Shown piece by piece: positions 35,648 through 45,243 of a stretch of 64,000 bases of DNA. This DNA comes from Nitrococcus mobilis Nb-231. GTDB taxonomy: Bacteria; Pseudomonadota; Gammaproteobacteria; Nitrococcales; Nitrococcaceae. Location: positions 3,526,596 through 3,590,595 of the forward strand of contig NZ_CH672427.1 of NCBI RefSeq assembly GCF_000153205.1, in the 5' to 3' direction. Positions within the stretch are counted from its first letter, which is position 1; every line of letters starts with the position of its first letter. The translations under genes were made by a program, and so were the position numbers. Below the pieces are notes generated by a model, which was given only the letters and a program-made list of their open reading frames with translations, did no database searches and was not told where the DNA came from.

Positions 35648-35775
35648 TGACATCGCGCACCTGGTAGCTGCTGGTATCTTCCGTACCGAATTCGTCGCTG
35701 AATGGCTCCTCGCCGTCGCTGGAGCTGAAGAATTTATCCTCGCCGCCGCGTCTCAGGAGACAGTAAACTGAGCGG

Positions 35776-38700
35776 ATGGGCGCAACGTCAGGAATAAATC
35801 CCGAATTCCAGCCGGCGGTCCGCGGTTGGTTCGAACAACGCTTTGGCCGGCCGACCGCGGCGCAAGCGCAAGCCTGGCCGGCCATATACGAAGGTCGAGA
35901 TACCCTGATCGCTGCACCCACCGGTTCCGGTAAGACTCTGGCCGCGTTCCTTGCCGCCATCGATGCGCTGGTGCGCGAAGGGCTGACCACGCGGTTGCCG
36001 GATGAAACCCGGGTTCTTTATGTCTCGCCGCTCAAGGCGTTGTCCAACGACGTACAGAAAAACTTGCAGGAACCGCTGGCGGGTATTGCCGAGCAATTGC
36101 GCACCGCCGGCCTCCCGCAGCCCGATATCCGCGCCTGGGTACGCACCGGCGACACCCCGCAATCCGAGCGCGCGCGCATGCGCCGCGAACCGCCGCATAT
36201 TCTGGTGACCACGCCCGAGTCGCTGTACCTGATGCTCACCGCCGAGTCCGGTCGCGAGATGCTGGCCGGCGTGCGCTCGGTCATCGTGGACGAGGTGCAT
36301 GCCCTGGCCGGCAACAAGCGCGGTGCGCATCTGAGTCTGTCGTTGGCCCGGCTGGATGCGTTGGTCGAGAATAGGCTGGGTAAACCGCCCACCCGCATCG
36401 GCCTGTCCGCCACACAGAAACCGATCGCGACCATGGCCGCTTTTCTAACCGGCCGCGATGCCGGGCGCTGCAATATCGTCGACACTGGCTACACCCGCGA
36501 CCGGGACCTGAGCCTGTGCGTACCCGGTGCGCCGTTGTCGGCGGTCATGTCCAATGACACCTTTGGCGAGATTTATGACCAGCTCGCGGGTTTAATCGAA
36601 GCGCACAAGACCACTCTAATTTTCGTCAATACCCGCCGCCTGGCCGAACGCGCCGCCCGGCATCTGGCCGAACGCCTGGGTGAGGATGCCATCACCGCTC
36701 ACCACGGCAGCCTGGCGCGCGAACATCGCTTGGAAGCCGAGCGACGCCTCAAGAATGGTGAACTGCGCGCCCTGGTGGCAACGGCCGCGCTGGAGCTGGG
36801 AATCGACATCGGCGCGGTTGATCTGGTCTGCCAGCTCGGCTCCCCACGCGCCATCGCCACCCTGCTGCAACGGGTGGGGCGATCCGGTCACGCCGTGAGT
36901 GCTCTGCCCAAGGGCCGATTGTTCCCGCTCTCACGCGACGATCTGGCCGAATGCACGGCGTTGCTGGATGCCGTGCGCCGCGGCGAACTGGACGTGATCC
37001 GGATACCCGTAGCGCCGCTGGATGTGCTCGCGCAACAGATCGTGGCGGAAGTCGCCGCCGTCGGCGAGTGCGAAGAGGCGGCATTATATGATCGCTGCAT
37101 TACGGCTTGGCCGTATCGGGATTTAACACGGGAAGCCTTTACCGCCACCGTGCGTATGTTGGCCGATGGCGTGACCACCCGCCGTGGCCGGCGCGCCGCT
37201 CATATTCACCGCGACGCGGTAAATGCCCGCCTGCGGCCGCGCAAATCCGCCCGGTTGACCGCGCTGACCAACGGCGGGGTGATTCCCGACCAGTTCGACT
37301 ACGAGGTCATTCTCTCGCCCGCCGGTCTCAAAATCGGCAGCCTGAACGAAGATTTCGCCTTCGAAAGCCTGGTGGGCGATATTTTCCAGTTGGGCAATAC
37401 CTCCTATCGCATTCTCAAGATCGAATCCGGCCGCGTGTTTGTCGAGGATGCCAAGGGTCAGCCGCCGAACATCCCGTTTTGGTTTGGCGAGGCGCCGGGC
37501 CGAACGGACGAATTGTCCGCCGCCGTGTCGCGCCTGCGCGTCGAGTTGGAGCAGCGGCTAACCGAGGGTGTAGCCGCCGCTTGCGGTTGGCTGGAGCAAG
37601 AGCTGCGAATCCCCGTGGCGGCGGCAGCGCAACTGGCGGATTACTACGGCGCTGCGCGCGCCGCGCTGGGCGCTTTGCCGACTCAATGGTGCATCGTCTT
37701 CGAGCGCTTCTTCGACGAAGTCGGCGATATGCATTTGATCGTGCATTCGCCGTTTGGTTCGCGCCTGAACCGCGCCTGGGGTCTGGCCCTACGTAAACGC
37801 TTTTGCCGCAAGTTCAATTTCGAATTGCAGGCGGCAGCGCTGGAAGACAGCATCGTGCTGTCGCTGGGCGCCACCCACAGTTTCGTGCTGGAAGAAGTCG
37901 CCGGCTATCTGAGGTCGGCTACGGTGCGCGATGTGCTCACCCAGGCCACATTGGATGCGCCCATGTTCGGCAACCGTTGGCGCTGGAATGCGACGATCGC
38001 GCTGGCCGTGCGCCGCAACTTCAAGGGCAAGCGCACGCCTGCCCAGTTCCAGCGCTCGGATGCCGAGGATCTGTTGGCCGTGGTCTTTCCCGACCAACTG
38101 GCTTGTGCCGAAAATTTGGCCGGCGCGCGCGTGATTCCGAATCACCCGCTGGTCGATCAGACCCTGGCCGATTGTCTGCAGGACACCATGGACATCGAAG
38201 GACTGGAAGCCCTGCTTAAACGTCTGGAGGCCGGCGAGATCGAGGTGATCGGCCGTGATCTGCCCACGCCTTCGCCGCTGGCCGAGGAAATCATCAACGC
38301 GCGTAACTACGCCTTTCTCGACGACGGCGCCCAGGAGGAGCGCCGCACGCTGGCCGTGCGCAGTGGCGGCTACTGGAGCGCCGAGGAAGCCGGCCAGGCG
38401 CAACTGGATAGCGCCGCCATCGAACGGGTCCGTGAAGAGGCTTGGCCCGATCCGCGTGATGCCGACGAGCTGCACGACGCATTGGTTGTACACGGTTTCC
38501 TGACTCGGGCCGAGGGCGAGCAGGGTGGTAGAAATCCAGCTGGCCTGGCCGATGATTTGAGCGGAGGCTGGCCGCGCCTGTTCGAAACGCTGTGTGTGGA
38601 CCGCCGCGCCGCGTGCGTCACGTTGCCGGGCGGCCAGCAAGTGTGGGTAGCCGCCGAGCGCTTAATCGAATTTCAGGTTCTGTTTGCCGATCTCAAGCTC

Positions 38701-40182
38701 GCGCCCCAGATCGAGCCGGTGCTCGAAGGCCAGCCGCCGGCCGATCTCACTGAAGCATTACGCGAACTTCTGCGCAGTCGCCTGGAAGGGCTGGGGCCAG
38801 TCACGCTCGAACAACTGACCGCGCCACTGGGTTTGCCCGAAGCAGCCGCCGCCATAGCCTTAGCCCAACTGGAGGCCGAGGGTTTTGCCATTCAGGGCTG
38901 TTTCGGCGCCGCTGCCACGTCGATTCAATGGTGTGAGCGCCGTCTGTTGGCTCGCATCCACCGGTATACCCTGCAGCGACGGCGGCGCGAGATCGAACCG
39001 GTATCGCCGCAGGATTACATGCGCTTTCTGCTGGGCTGGCACGGCCTGCTCGAGGGCACGGCCGGAGGCCGGGCCGAAGGTGTGGGCGGGTTGGTCCGTG
39101 TGCTGGCAATGCTGGAAGGATTCAGTCTGCCGGCTGCTGCGTGGGAAAGCGATGTGCTACCCGCACGCGTGGCGGATTACAACCCGCAGATGCTGGATAC
39201 TCTGTGTACCTCCGGGCGCATTGCGTGGTTACGGCTCAATGCCTCGCACGCCACCAATGGCGATGGCAAACGGCGGGTAGGTCCGGTACGCAATACGCCG
39301 ATCGCACTCATCGAACGCCCGGCATTGCGTTTTTGGCAAGAGTTGGTGCTGGCGCCGCCGCCGGAAGCGCTTAAAATGAGCGCCAGCGCCCGTAAGTTGC
39401 TGGAAGTATTAGATACGCGGGGGGCCTCCTTCTTCCATGAGTTGCAGGAAACGGCGGGCCTGCTGCGTACCCAGGCCGAGGACGGTCTGGCCGAGCTGGC
39501 GGCTTGGGGTTTGGCGAGTGCCGATTCCTTTGCCGGGCTGCGCGCGTTGCTCAACCGCAGCGGCCCACGCCCGGCACATGCGCCGCGCACCCGCATCAGA
39601 CGGCGGCGTTTTGCCGGGCTGGAAGAGGCCGGTCGCTGGTCGCGGTTGCGCACCGTTGACTCGGTGAATGGCGCTGGCCGCCTGAGCGATAGCAAGACAC
39701 TGGAACACATCGCCTGGACTCTGCTGTCCCGCTATGGGGTCGTATTCAAGCGGATCCTGGAGCGCGAATCCAGTCTGCCGGCCTGGCGTGAACTGTTGTA
39801 TATCTATCGTCGGTTGGAGGCCCGGGGCGAGATCCGCGGCGGGCGCTTCGTGGCTGGCTTTGCCGGGGAACAGTTTGCCGCGCCGGAAGCGGTGGCGGCG
39901 CTACGCAAAACCCGTAAGGCGGAGTTCGATGGTGCCTGGGTCAGCCTGTCCGCGGCCGATCCGCTGAATCTGGTCGGCATCGTTACGCCGGGCCAGCGTT
40001 TGCCGGCGGTGCCCGGCAATCGTGTTTTGCTGCGCGATGGTCTGCCGGTCGCGTTTTGCGAAGGTGGCGAGGTACGTTTCGTCGGCGAATACGAGCCCGA
40101 AACCCAGTGGAAATTGCGTAACCATTTGCTACGGCACGCGCGGCCGGCCAAATACCGGCACGAAGCGCGGCTGAGCACCTGA
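35776..40182 (+). CDS. lhr: Large ATP-dependent helicase, Lhr family
   Basis: This 1468-aa superfamily 2 helicase has all core motifs near the N-terminus: Q-motif region PTAAQAQAWP, Walker A APTGSGKTLAAF, DEVH box IVDEVHAL, SATQ, and motif VI QRVGRSGHA. A winged-helix and the Lhr-specific middle domain follow (to about residue 860). The very long C-terminal half is made of further winged-helix repeats, as in E. coli Lhr (about 1538 aa) and unlike the short Lhr-core proteins. Lhr unwinds RNA:DNA and branched DNA and is linked to repair. It directly borders the mobile-element graveyard but is itself intact. Confidence 0.95.
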   Translation: MGATSGINPEFQPAVRGWFEQRFGRPTAAQAQAWPAIYEGRDTLIAAPTGSGKTLAAFLAAIDALVREGLTTRLPDETRVLYVSPLKALSNDVQKNLQEPLAGIAEQLRTAGLPQPDIRAWVRTGDTPQSERARMRREPPHILVTTPESLYLMLTAESGREMLAGVRSVIVDEVHALAGNKRGAHLSLSLARLDALVENRLGKPPTRIGLSATQKPIATMAAFLTGRDAGRCNIVDTGYTRDRDLSLCVPGAPLSAVMSNDTFGEIYDQLAGLIEAHKTTLIFVNTRRLAERAARHLAERLGEDAITAHHGSLAREHRLEAERRLKNGELRALVATAALELGIDIGAVDLVCQLGSPRAIATLLQRVGRSGHAVSALPKGRLFPLSRDDLAECTALLDAVRRGELDVIRIPVAPLDVLAQQIVAEVAAVGECEEAALYDRCITAWPYRDLTREAFTATVRMLADGVTTRRGRRAAHIHRDAVNARLRPRKSARLTALTNGGVIPDQFDYEVILSPAGLKIGSLNEDFAFESLVGDIFQLGNTSYRILKIESGRVFVEDAKGQPPNIPFWFGEAPGRTDELSAAVSRLRVELEQRLTEGVAAACGWLEQELRIPVAAAAQLADYYGAARAALGALPTQWCIVFERFFDEVGDMHLIVHSPFGSRLNRAWGLALRKRFCRKFNFELQAAALEDSIVLSLGATHSFVLEEVAGYLRSATVRDVLTQATLDAPMFGNRWRWNATIALAVRRNFKGKRTPAQFQRSDAEDLLAVVFPDQLACAENLAGARVIPNHPLVDQTLADCLQDTMDIEGLEALLKRLEAGEIEVIGRDLPTPSPLAEEIINARNYAFLDDGAQEERRTLAVRSGGYWSAEEAGQAQLDSAAIERVREEAWPDPRDADELHDALVVHGFLTRAEGEQGGRNPAGLADDLSGGWPRLFETLCVDRRAACVTLPGGQQVWVAAERLIEFQVLFADLKLAPQIEPVLEGQPPADLTEALRELLRSRLEGLGPVTLEQLTAPLGLPEAAAAIALAQLEAEGFAIQGCFGAAATSIQWCERRLLARIHRYTLQRRRREIEPVSPQDYMRFLLGWHGLLEGTAGGRAEGVGGLVRVLAMLEGFSLPAAAWESDVLPARVADYNPQMLDTLCTSGRIAWLRLNASHATNGDGKRRVGPVRNTPIALIERPALRFWQELVLAPPPEALKMSASARKLLEVLDTRGASFFHELQETAGLLRTQAEDGLAELAAWGLASADSFAGLRALLNRSGPRPAHAPRTRIRRRRFAGLEEAGRWSRLRTVDSVNGAGRLSDSKTLEHIAWTLLSRYGVVFKRILERESSLPAWRELLYIYRRLEARGEIRGGRFVAGFAGEQFAAPEAVAALRKTRKAEFDGAWVSLSAADPLNLVGIVTPGQRLPAVPGNRVLLRDGLPVAFCEGGEVRFVGEYEPETQWKLRNHLLRHARPAKYRHEARLST

Positions 40183-40350
40183 CATGGCTGGCGTTTGGTC
40201 TGCAACTGCATCGAGCACTGCGCACTGGCGGACTTCCTCATCGTCAGCGAATGGTTCGCGGTGCTGGGCAGGGCCAGCGCAGGGCCGGCAAAGCGCCGGT
40301 TCCGGCAATTAAGCCTGATCTTGGGGGAACCTCGAATAATTCCCGAATCT

Positions 40351-40378
40351 CGTCATCCCGGCGTAGGCCGGGATGACG
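40351..40378. repeat. REP-like perfect palindrome
   Basis: Twelve-base arms (CGTCATCCCGGC and its complement) flank the four-base loop GTAG. The GTCATCCCGGC core is common in dispersed REP-like repeats of proteobacteria. It lies between the convergent lhr and prmC genes, a usual place for such elements, and could serve as a 3'-end RNA hairpin. Confidence 0.7.
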
Positions 40379-40406
40379 ATGCGGAATGCGGTTTTTCGAG
40401 ATTCCC

Positions 40407-41258
40407 TTAGGTTGGCTGGGATCCAGCAGTCACCCGTGGATGGCCTTGCAAATCGAGCTCGGTATGGATTTCTTCAAAGCCGGCCGTCTGGAACAGCGTG
40501 CGTACCGCGGCGCCCTGCCGGTAGCCGTGTTCTACGGCCAGCACGCCGCCGTGGTGCAGGTTGGTGAGCGCACCGGAGACGATGCGGCGCAGCTCGGCGA
40601 GGCCTTGCTCCGGTGCAAGCAACGCGGTAGGAGGTTCGAAGCGCAGGCTTGCGCAACGCAGTTCGGGTTCGGCGGGATCGACATAAGGCGGATTAGCGAC
40701 GATGAGATGGAAGCGCCGCTCGCCGGCGGGTTCGAGCCAATCGCCAAGCAAGAACTGGACGCGTTGCAAACCTAACCGCCGCGCATTGCAGCGCGCGACG
40801 GCGAGTGCTCTGGGACATGTATCTACGGCCACTACCGTGGCGTCCGGGCGCTCGGTGGCGATGGCCAACCCAACAGCACCACTGCCGGTGCCCAAATCAA
40901 GCACCATCGGCTGCGTGATGCCTGTGAGCGAGGCCAGCGCTACTTCGACGAGGCCTTCCGTCTCCGGGCGCGGAATCAACGTGGCAGGCGTTACCCGCAG
41001 CTCCAGTGACCAGAATTCCCGTATCCCAGTGAGGTAAGCCACCGGATAACCGCTTGCTCGGCGCGCCACCTGAGCGCGATAGCGCGCGAGCACCGCCGGC
41101 GGCAGGCGCCGTTCGGGCCACGTCAAGAGGTAGCTGCGTTCCACCGCGAGCAATCCGGCAAGCAGGACCTCGGCATCGAGCCGCGCGTTCTCGCCAAGGG
41201 GCGCGAACTGCCTGCCGGCCCAGGCCAGCACGCTGGCGATGGGTTCGTCGGAGCTCAC
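40407..41258 (-). CDS. prmC: Release factor glutamine methyltransferase
   Basis: PrmC methylates the GGQ glutamine of peptide chain release factors RF1 and RF2. The 283-aa protein has the SAM-binding motif LDLGTGSGAVGLAIA and the catalytic NPPY motif (VANPPYVDP) near residue 183, plus the RPETEGLV segment. It usually follows prfA, but here prfA-hemA lie at 45244-47603 and prmC instead overlaps a Trm112-like gene by 4 bases. That partner choice is notable because Trm112 activates the eukaryotic PrmC homologue. Confidence 0.95.
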   Translation of the reverse strand: MSSDEPIASVLAWAGRQFAPLGENARLDAEVLLAGLLAVERSYLLTWPERRLPPAVLARYRAQVARRASGYPVAYLTGIREFWSLELRVTPATLIPRPETEGLVEVALASLTGITQPMVLDLGTGSGAVGLAIATERPDATVVAVDTCPRALAVARCNARRLGLQRVQFLLGDWLEPAGERRFHLIVANPPYVDPAEPELRCASLRFEPPTALLAPEQGLAELRRIVSGALTNLHHGGVLAVEHGYRQGAAVRTLFQTAGFEEIHTELDLQGHPRVTAGSQPT

Positions 41259-41521
41259 TTCAAGCGTAACGACCGCACGGAGATAGCTCGCTCCTCCAGC
41301 ATGATCGGTATGCCGTCATCCACCCGGTAGACCCGTTCGGCATTATCCGTTATCAGTCCTTCGTCGAGTTCGGCTTCGACCGTACTGTTATCCAGATACC
41401 GCAGGTGACCGTTCGCAATTGCCTCGTTGATTCGTTGCAACTCGTCCCGTTTGAGCGGGCGTATTGGTATCTTGCTGATTGGACAGCAGAGTATGTCGAG
41501 GAGCTTGCGATCCAGAGCCAT
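41255..41521 (-). CDS. Trm112/UPF0434-family small protein
   Basis: This 88-aa member of the YcaR/Trm112-like family contains LLDILCCPISKIPIRPLKRD and YRVDDGIPIMLEERAI, the two conserved blocks. Only part of the zinc-ligand set of eukaryotic Trm112 is visible (the first Cys-Cys-Pro), as is normal in bacterial members. In enterobacteria the gene lies between lpxK and kdsB. Here it sits directly upstream of prmC with a 4-base ATGA overlap. Confidence 0.9.
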   Translation of the reverse strand: MALDRKLLDILCCPISKIPIRPLKRDELQRINEAIANGHLRYLDNSTVEAELDEGLITDNAERVYRVDDGIPIMLEERAISVRSLRLK

Positions 41522-41684
41522 ATATCACCTAGTTCAGCGGCCGCTCGCTGCACTATACCAGATCCCGTTCGACTGGCGCGGCTGCTTGAGTCTCCCTATA
41601 ACTAACGTTAGAGGCGGTGATTGCCGATATGAGCTTATAGCGGGTAATGGGCTGTGCATCGGCCGAGGGCTTCGGAGGTGATAC

Positions 41685-42944
41685 ATGGGGCGGAAGGCGC
41701 GCGATGGTACGCTCAGCCGCAATCTCGAAGGGCGCTTAATGTGCTCTTTTTGTATGCGGCCCGAAGCGGCTACGGGCGCTTTGATTGCCGGTCCGGATGC
41801 CTACATTTGCGAAGCTTGCGTGTTCGAGTGCAGCCGTATTCTAGCTCGTGAGACTCCTGCGCAATGGTTGTCCGCAGTGACTGATTTGCCGCGGCCTCGC
41901 GAGTTGCACGATTTTCTCGACCAGTACGTAATCGGCCAAGAGCATGCCAAAAAAGTACTCTCGGTGGCTGTTTATAACCATTATAAACGAATTGGTTGTT
42001 GCTCGGCGCTGGGTGACCCAGAACTCGGCAAGAGCAATATTCTGCTGATTGGCCCGAGTGGCAGTGGTAAAACATTGCTCGCCGAGACCCTTGCGCGGCG
42101 ATTGGCAGTGCCTTTTTTGATTGCAGACGCTACCGCTTTGACTGAGACGGGCTATGTGGGTGAGGACGTGGACGGCCTCATTCGGCGCCTTGTGCAAAGC
42201 TGCGATAACGATGCCCAGCGTGCTTCGCTTGGGATCGTTTATCTTGATGAAGTGGATAAACTCGCCGTCCGCCACACCGTGAGCCGTAGCCGAGATGTCT
42301 CGGGCGAAGGGGTGCAGCAGGCGCTTTTGCGGTTCATGGATAGCTCTGTAGTGAGATTTGCCCCGCGCGAACGGGGAGCCGCACGTCGCCCGGAGTGGCT
42401 GGAGGTCGACACTCGGCAGATCCTTTTTATCTGCGGGGGCGCTTTTGAGGGATTGGCTCAGCTAGTCGAACGCCGCCGGCGCGGTCACGGCATCGGCTTT
42501 ACCGTCGACCTGCCAGGGCCGCGTCGCTGTTCGAATTTTTTGGCATACGCTGAGGCGGACGATCTCATCCACTATGGGCTGATACCCGAATTCGTCGGGC
42601 GGCTGCCGGTAGTGAGCGTCCTTGATCCTCTGGATGAAGATGCGTTGGTGCGGGTTTTGACGGAGCCCGCCAATGCCTTGGTGCGCCAGTATACTAAGTT
42701 GCTCGCGATGGACGGCTGCGAACTGCATTTTACCCGCGGGGCTTTACATGCTCTGGCTCAGGAGGCGCTTGCGCGCGGCACCGGCGCACGTGGGCTGCGT
42801 ACGGTGATCGAACGGGTCCTGCTTGAGCCGATGTATCGGCTCCCACGACAACGTGAGGTTCAGTGCCTGACCATCGATGAACGCGCGGTGCGCGATGGGG
42901 GGAGCCCCTCTGGCTTCGAATATTCTTGTTCGACTCGAGCTTGA
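41685..42944 (+). CDS. ClpX-type AAA+ unfoldase
   Basis: This 419-aa protein has the full ClpX layout: an N-terminal zinc-binding domain with two Cys-x2-Cys pairs (CSFC at about residues 20-23 and CEAC near 43-46), Walker A GPSGSGKT, the pore loop GYVG, Walker B IVYLDEVDK, sensor and arginine-finger segments, and an IGF ClpP-docking tripeptide (GHGIGFTVD). A perfect Shine-Dalgarno GGAGGTGA (41674-41681) fixes the start. It is not beside clpP, and its N-terminal spacing and body sequence diverge from housekeeping ClpX. A second, specialised ClpX is likely, but I cannot exclude that it is the only copy. Confidence 0.85.
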   Translation: MGRKARDGTLSRNLEGRLMCSFCMRPEAATGALIAGPDAYICEACVFECSRILARETPAQWLSAVTDLPRPRELHDFLDQYVIGQEHAKKVLSVAVYNHYKRIGCCSALGDPELGKSNILLIGPSGSGKTLLAETLARRLAVPFLIADATALTETGYVGEDVDGLIRRLVQSCDNDAQRASLGIVYLDEVDKLAVRHTVSRSRDVSGEGVQQALLRFMDSSVVRFAPRERGAARRPEWLEVDTRQILFICGGAFEGLAQLVERRRRGHGIGFTVDLPGPRRCSNFLAYAEADDLIHYGLIPEFVGRLPVVSVLDPLDEDALVRVLTEPANALVRQYTKLLAMDGCELHFTRGALHALAQEALARGTGARGLRTVIERVLLEPMYRLPRQREVQCLTIDERAVRDGGSPSGFEYSCSTRA

Positions 42945-43250
42945 GTGCGGTTACAGCACCCGCGGTGGGGAATGGGCGGCGGTTTTCTAGCTCATCGGGA
43001 GCGGATTGATATAATAAAAAACCTTTCCAAAAGGAACTCGTTAATAGGCGCGATGCTCGGGCCAACCTGTGGCAGGCGGCTTTGTGGAACAGTTAAACTC
43101 CAGTTGCGAGTTCAGGCGGGAATTCGAGCGAAGGCCAGGTTATCCGATAGCAATGAGCCCTAATTGTAAGTTAACCGGCGTGCAAGCATCGAGCGAATCC
43201 TTAAGTTCTCAAAATTTCATATTAAATAGCTAAAGCCAATAGAGTGCCGT
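42945..43250 (+). promoter_or_regulatory. 306-base gap with a consensus -10 box
   Basis: The gap before the DAHP synthase gene contains TATAAT at 43010-43015 in an A/T-rich patch, but no good -35 hexamer at 16-18 bases. No ORF or attenuator-like peptide is convincing. It is a plausible promoter region for the downstream aroma-pathway gene. Confidence 0.3.
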
Positions 43251-44324
43251 ATGACGGACATCAGCGTTGACAATATCAATGTGCTTGCCCAGGAGCTTTT
43301 GCCAACACCGGTGCAGGTGAAATCGAAGCTGCCGCTCACAGAACAGGCGCGTGCCACCGTAGTGCAGGGGCGCCAGGTCGTAAAGAATATCCTGGATGGC
43401 ACTGATCATCGACTGCTCGTAATAGTCGGGCCGTGCTCGATCCATGATGCCGTGGCTGCCAATGAGTACGCGGAGAAACTCAAGGAGCTGCACGACCGGG
43501 TGGCTGACAGTCTATTCCTCGCCATGCGGGTTTATTTCGAGAAACCGCGCACCACCGTAGGTTGGAAGGGATTGATCAATGATCCCTATCTGGACGATTC
43601 TTTCCACATCGAGGAGGGATTGCGTCGGGCCCGTGCTTTGTTGCTGCACTTGGCCGAGATCGGATTGCCGGCGGGAACCGAGGCGTTAGACCCGATCACC
43701 CCGCAATATTTGGGTGATTTGATTAGTTGGACCGCCGTCGGTGCACGGACCACCGAATCCCAAACCCATCGGGAGATGGCGAGCGGACTGTCCACCGCGG
43801 TCGGCTTCAAAAACGGCACCGATGGCAGTTTAGCCGTGGCTATAAATGCCTTGCGCTCGGCTGCGGCACCACACAGTTTTTTGGGTATCAATCAGATGGG
43901 GCAGTGCGCGGTGATCCGAACTCGCGGTAACCGTGACGGCCACGTCGTGCTGCGCGGTGGTAATCAGCCGAACTACGACTCGGTCAGTATCGCTCTGTGC
44001 GAGAAGGAGCTTGCGGAGGCCGGGTTGCGCAGTAGGCTGATGGTGGATTGCAGTCACTCGAACTCTAATAAAGATCCTGCGTTGCAGCCACTGGTGCTGG
44101 ATAATTTGATAACGCAGATTTTGGAGGGCAATAAGTCGATCATCGGAATGATGCTGGAGAGCAACCTCGACTGGGGAAACCAAAAGTTGAGCGCCGACGC
44201 TCCGGAAGCGCTGCGCTACGGCGTTTCTGTCACCGATCCTTGCATCGATTGGCCGACCACCGAGCGCATCTTGTGTGAAGCGGCGGAGCGGCTGCGCGAT
44301 GCCTTGCCTGGGCGGACGATTTAG
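43251..44324 (+). CDS. 3-deoxy-7-phosphoheptulonate (DAHP) synthase, class I
   Basis: The first enzyme of the shikimate pathway condenses PEP and erythrose-4-phosphate. The 357-aa protein belongs to the AroF/AroG/AroH class. Conserved segments include VIVGPCSIHD, VYFEKPRTTVGWKGLINDP, GARTTESQTHREMASGL, the KNGTDG motif and DCSHSNSNKDP. Which aromatic amino acid inhibits it cannot be told from these motifs. It stands alone, with dksA next downstream after more than 200 bases. Confidence 0.94.
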   Translation: MTDISVDNINVLAQELLPTPVQVKSKLPLTEQARATVVQGRQVVKNILDGTDHRLLVIVGPCSIHDAVAANEYAEKLKELHDRVADSLFLAMRVYFEKPRTTVGWKGLINDPYLDDSFHIEEGLRRARALLLHLAEIGLPAGTEALDPITPQYLGDLISWTAVGARTTESQTHREMASGLSTAVGFKNGTDGSLAVAINALRSAAAPHSFLGINQMGQCAVIRTRGNRDGHVVLRGGNQPNYDSVSIALCEKELAEAGLRSRLMVDCSHSNSNKDPALQPLVLDNLITQILEGNKSIIGMMLESNLDWGNQKLSADAPEALRYGVSVTDPCIDWPTTERILCEAAERLRDALPGRTI

Positions 44325-44562
44325 GGGAACCTTTGTGGTTTAATCGGGTCTTCAACATTATTTGATAGCGAATGCAGCCACATGATGAAGCCATTTGTGC
44401 CGTATTACATGTTTGGGGCGATTGGCCGAGTTAAGATGCAGAACTCGTCGGGGTGGTGGCGGTTGTGTCGACCCAGCCCTCAGGGGAAGGCGGCTACGGA
44501 GCCGGCGGGGGGCGATCGAGTACGCCGAGCCACCGCCGTGGCGATAATGTGGAGGATAGAAC

Positions 44563-44994
44563 ATGGCTGACAAACACGCTTTGCCGGTCAAAGGCTTCGA
44601 GCCCTACCGGCCACAAGAAGGCGAAGAGTACATGAACGAGGAGCAGCTGGAGCATTTTCAGCAGCTGCTTCTGGCATGGAAACAACAGCTTCAGGAAGAG
44701 GTCGAGCGTACCGTCAGCCATATGCGCGACGATGCGAACAATTATGCGGATCCCTCCGATCGCGCGACTCAGGAAGAGGAGTTTGCCCTGGAGCTGCGCA
44801 CCCGCGATCGAGAGCGTAAGCTGATTCGCAAGATCGACGAGACACTTGAGCGAATTCGCAAGGACGATTACGGTTTTTGCGATCAATGCGGTGTGGAGAT
44901 CGGTCTGCGCCGGTTGGAGGCTCGTCCAACAGCCACCTTATGCATCGACTGCAAAACCCTGGAGGAAATCCGAGAAAAGCAGCGGGTGGCTTGA
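44563..44994 (+). CDS. dksA: RNA polymerase-binding transcription factor DksA
   Basis: DksA binds the RNA polymerase secondary channel and with ppGpp reprograms stable-RNA and amino-acid promoters. The 143-aa protein has the coiled-coil (about residues 25-110) with the DPSDRATQEEE tip, including the two conserved aspartates, and a C-terminal four-cysteine zinc finger (CDQCGVEIG... CIDC). All key residues are intact. Length is close to E. coli DksA (151 aa). Confidence 0.96.
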   Translation: MADKHALPVKGFEPYRPQEGEEYMNEEQLEHFQQLLLAWKQQLQEEVERTVSHMRDDANNYADPSDRATQEEEFALELRTRDRERKLIRKIDETLERIRKDDYGFCDQCGVEIGLRRLEARPTATLCIDCKTLEEIREKQRVA

Positions 44995-45032
44995 AAAACG
45001 GCTATGGGCGCGAGCCAATGGTGGCGGTCGTG

Positions 45033-45065
45033 GCCAAGGGTCCATCCCCCCGGCGGGCCCTTGGC
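45033..45065 (+). terminator. Possible stem-loop terminator after dksA
   Basis: Arms GCCAAGGG and CCCTTGGC enclose a GC-rich loop about 40 bases after the dksA stop. There is no clear T run, so it may be a Rho-dependent or purely structural hairpin. Confidence 0.35.
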
Positions 45066-45243
45066 GGGAGATCAGTGGTGCCTCAGCCGCCAAACCAGCT
45101 TGAAGGGACGCGCCGTACACACTGTTCAGTGAGTAAATTTTGGCGTTGCCGATTTGCCACGGACAGATAATTCGGCTCCTCTCTTACGGGGAAGAGGAGA
45201 AGAGCACCGGCGGGACTTTGCCAGCGGTTCAGAGTGTTCATCG

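Noticed and set aside
35648-35775. Acidic minus-strand frame (SSSDGEEPFSDEFGTEDTS) upstream of lhr
   Set aside because: No start codon, no recognisable family and it ends in the IntI-like fragment; could be a relic but cannot be supported.
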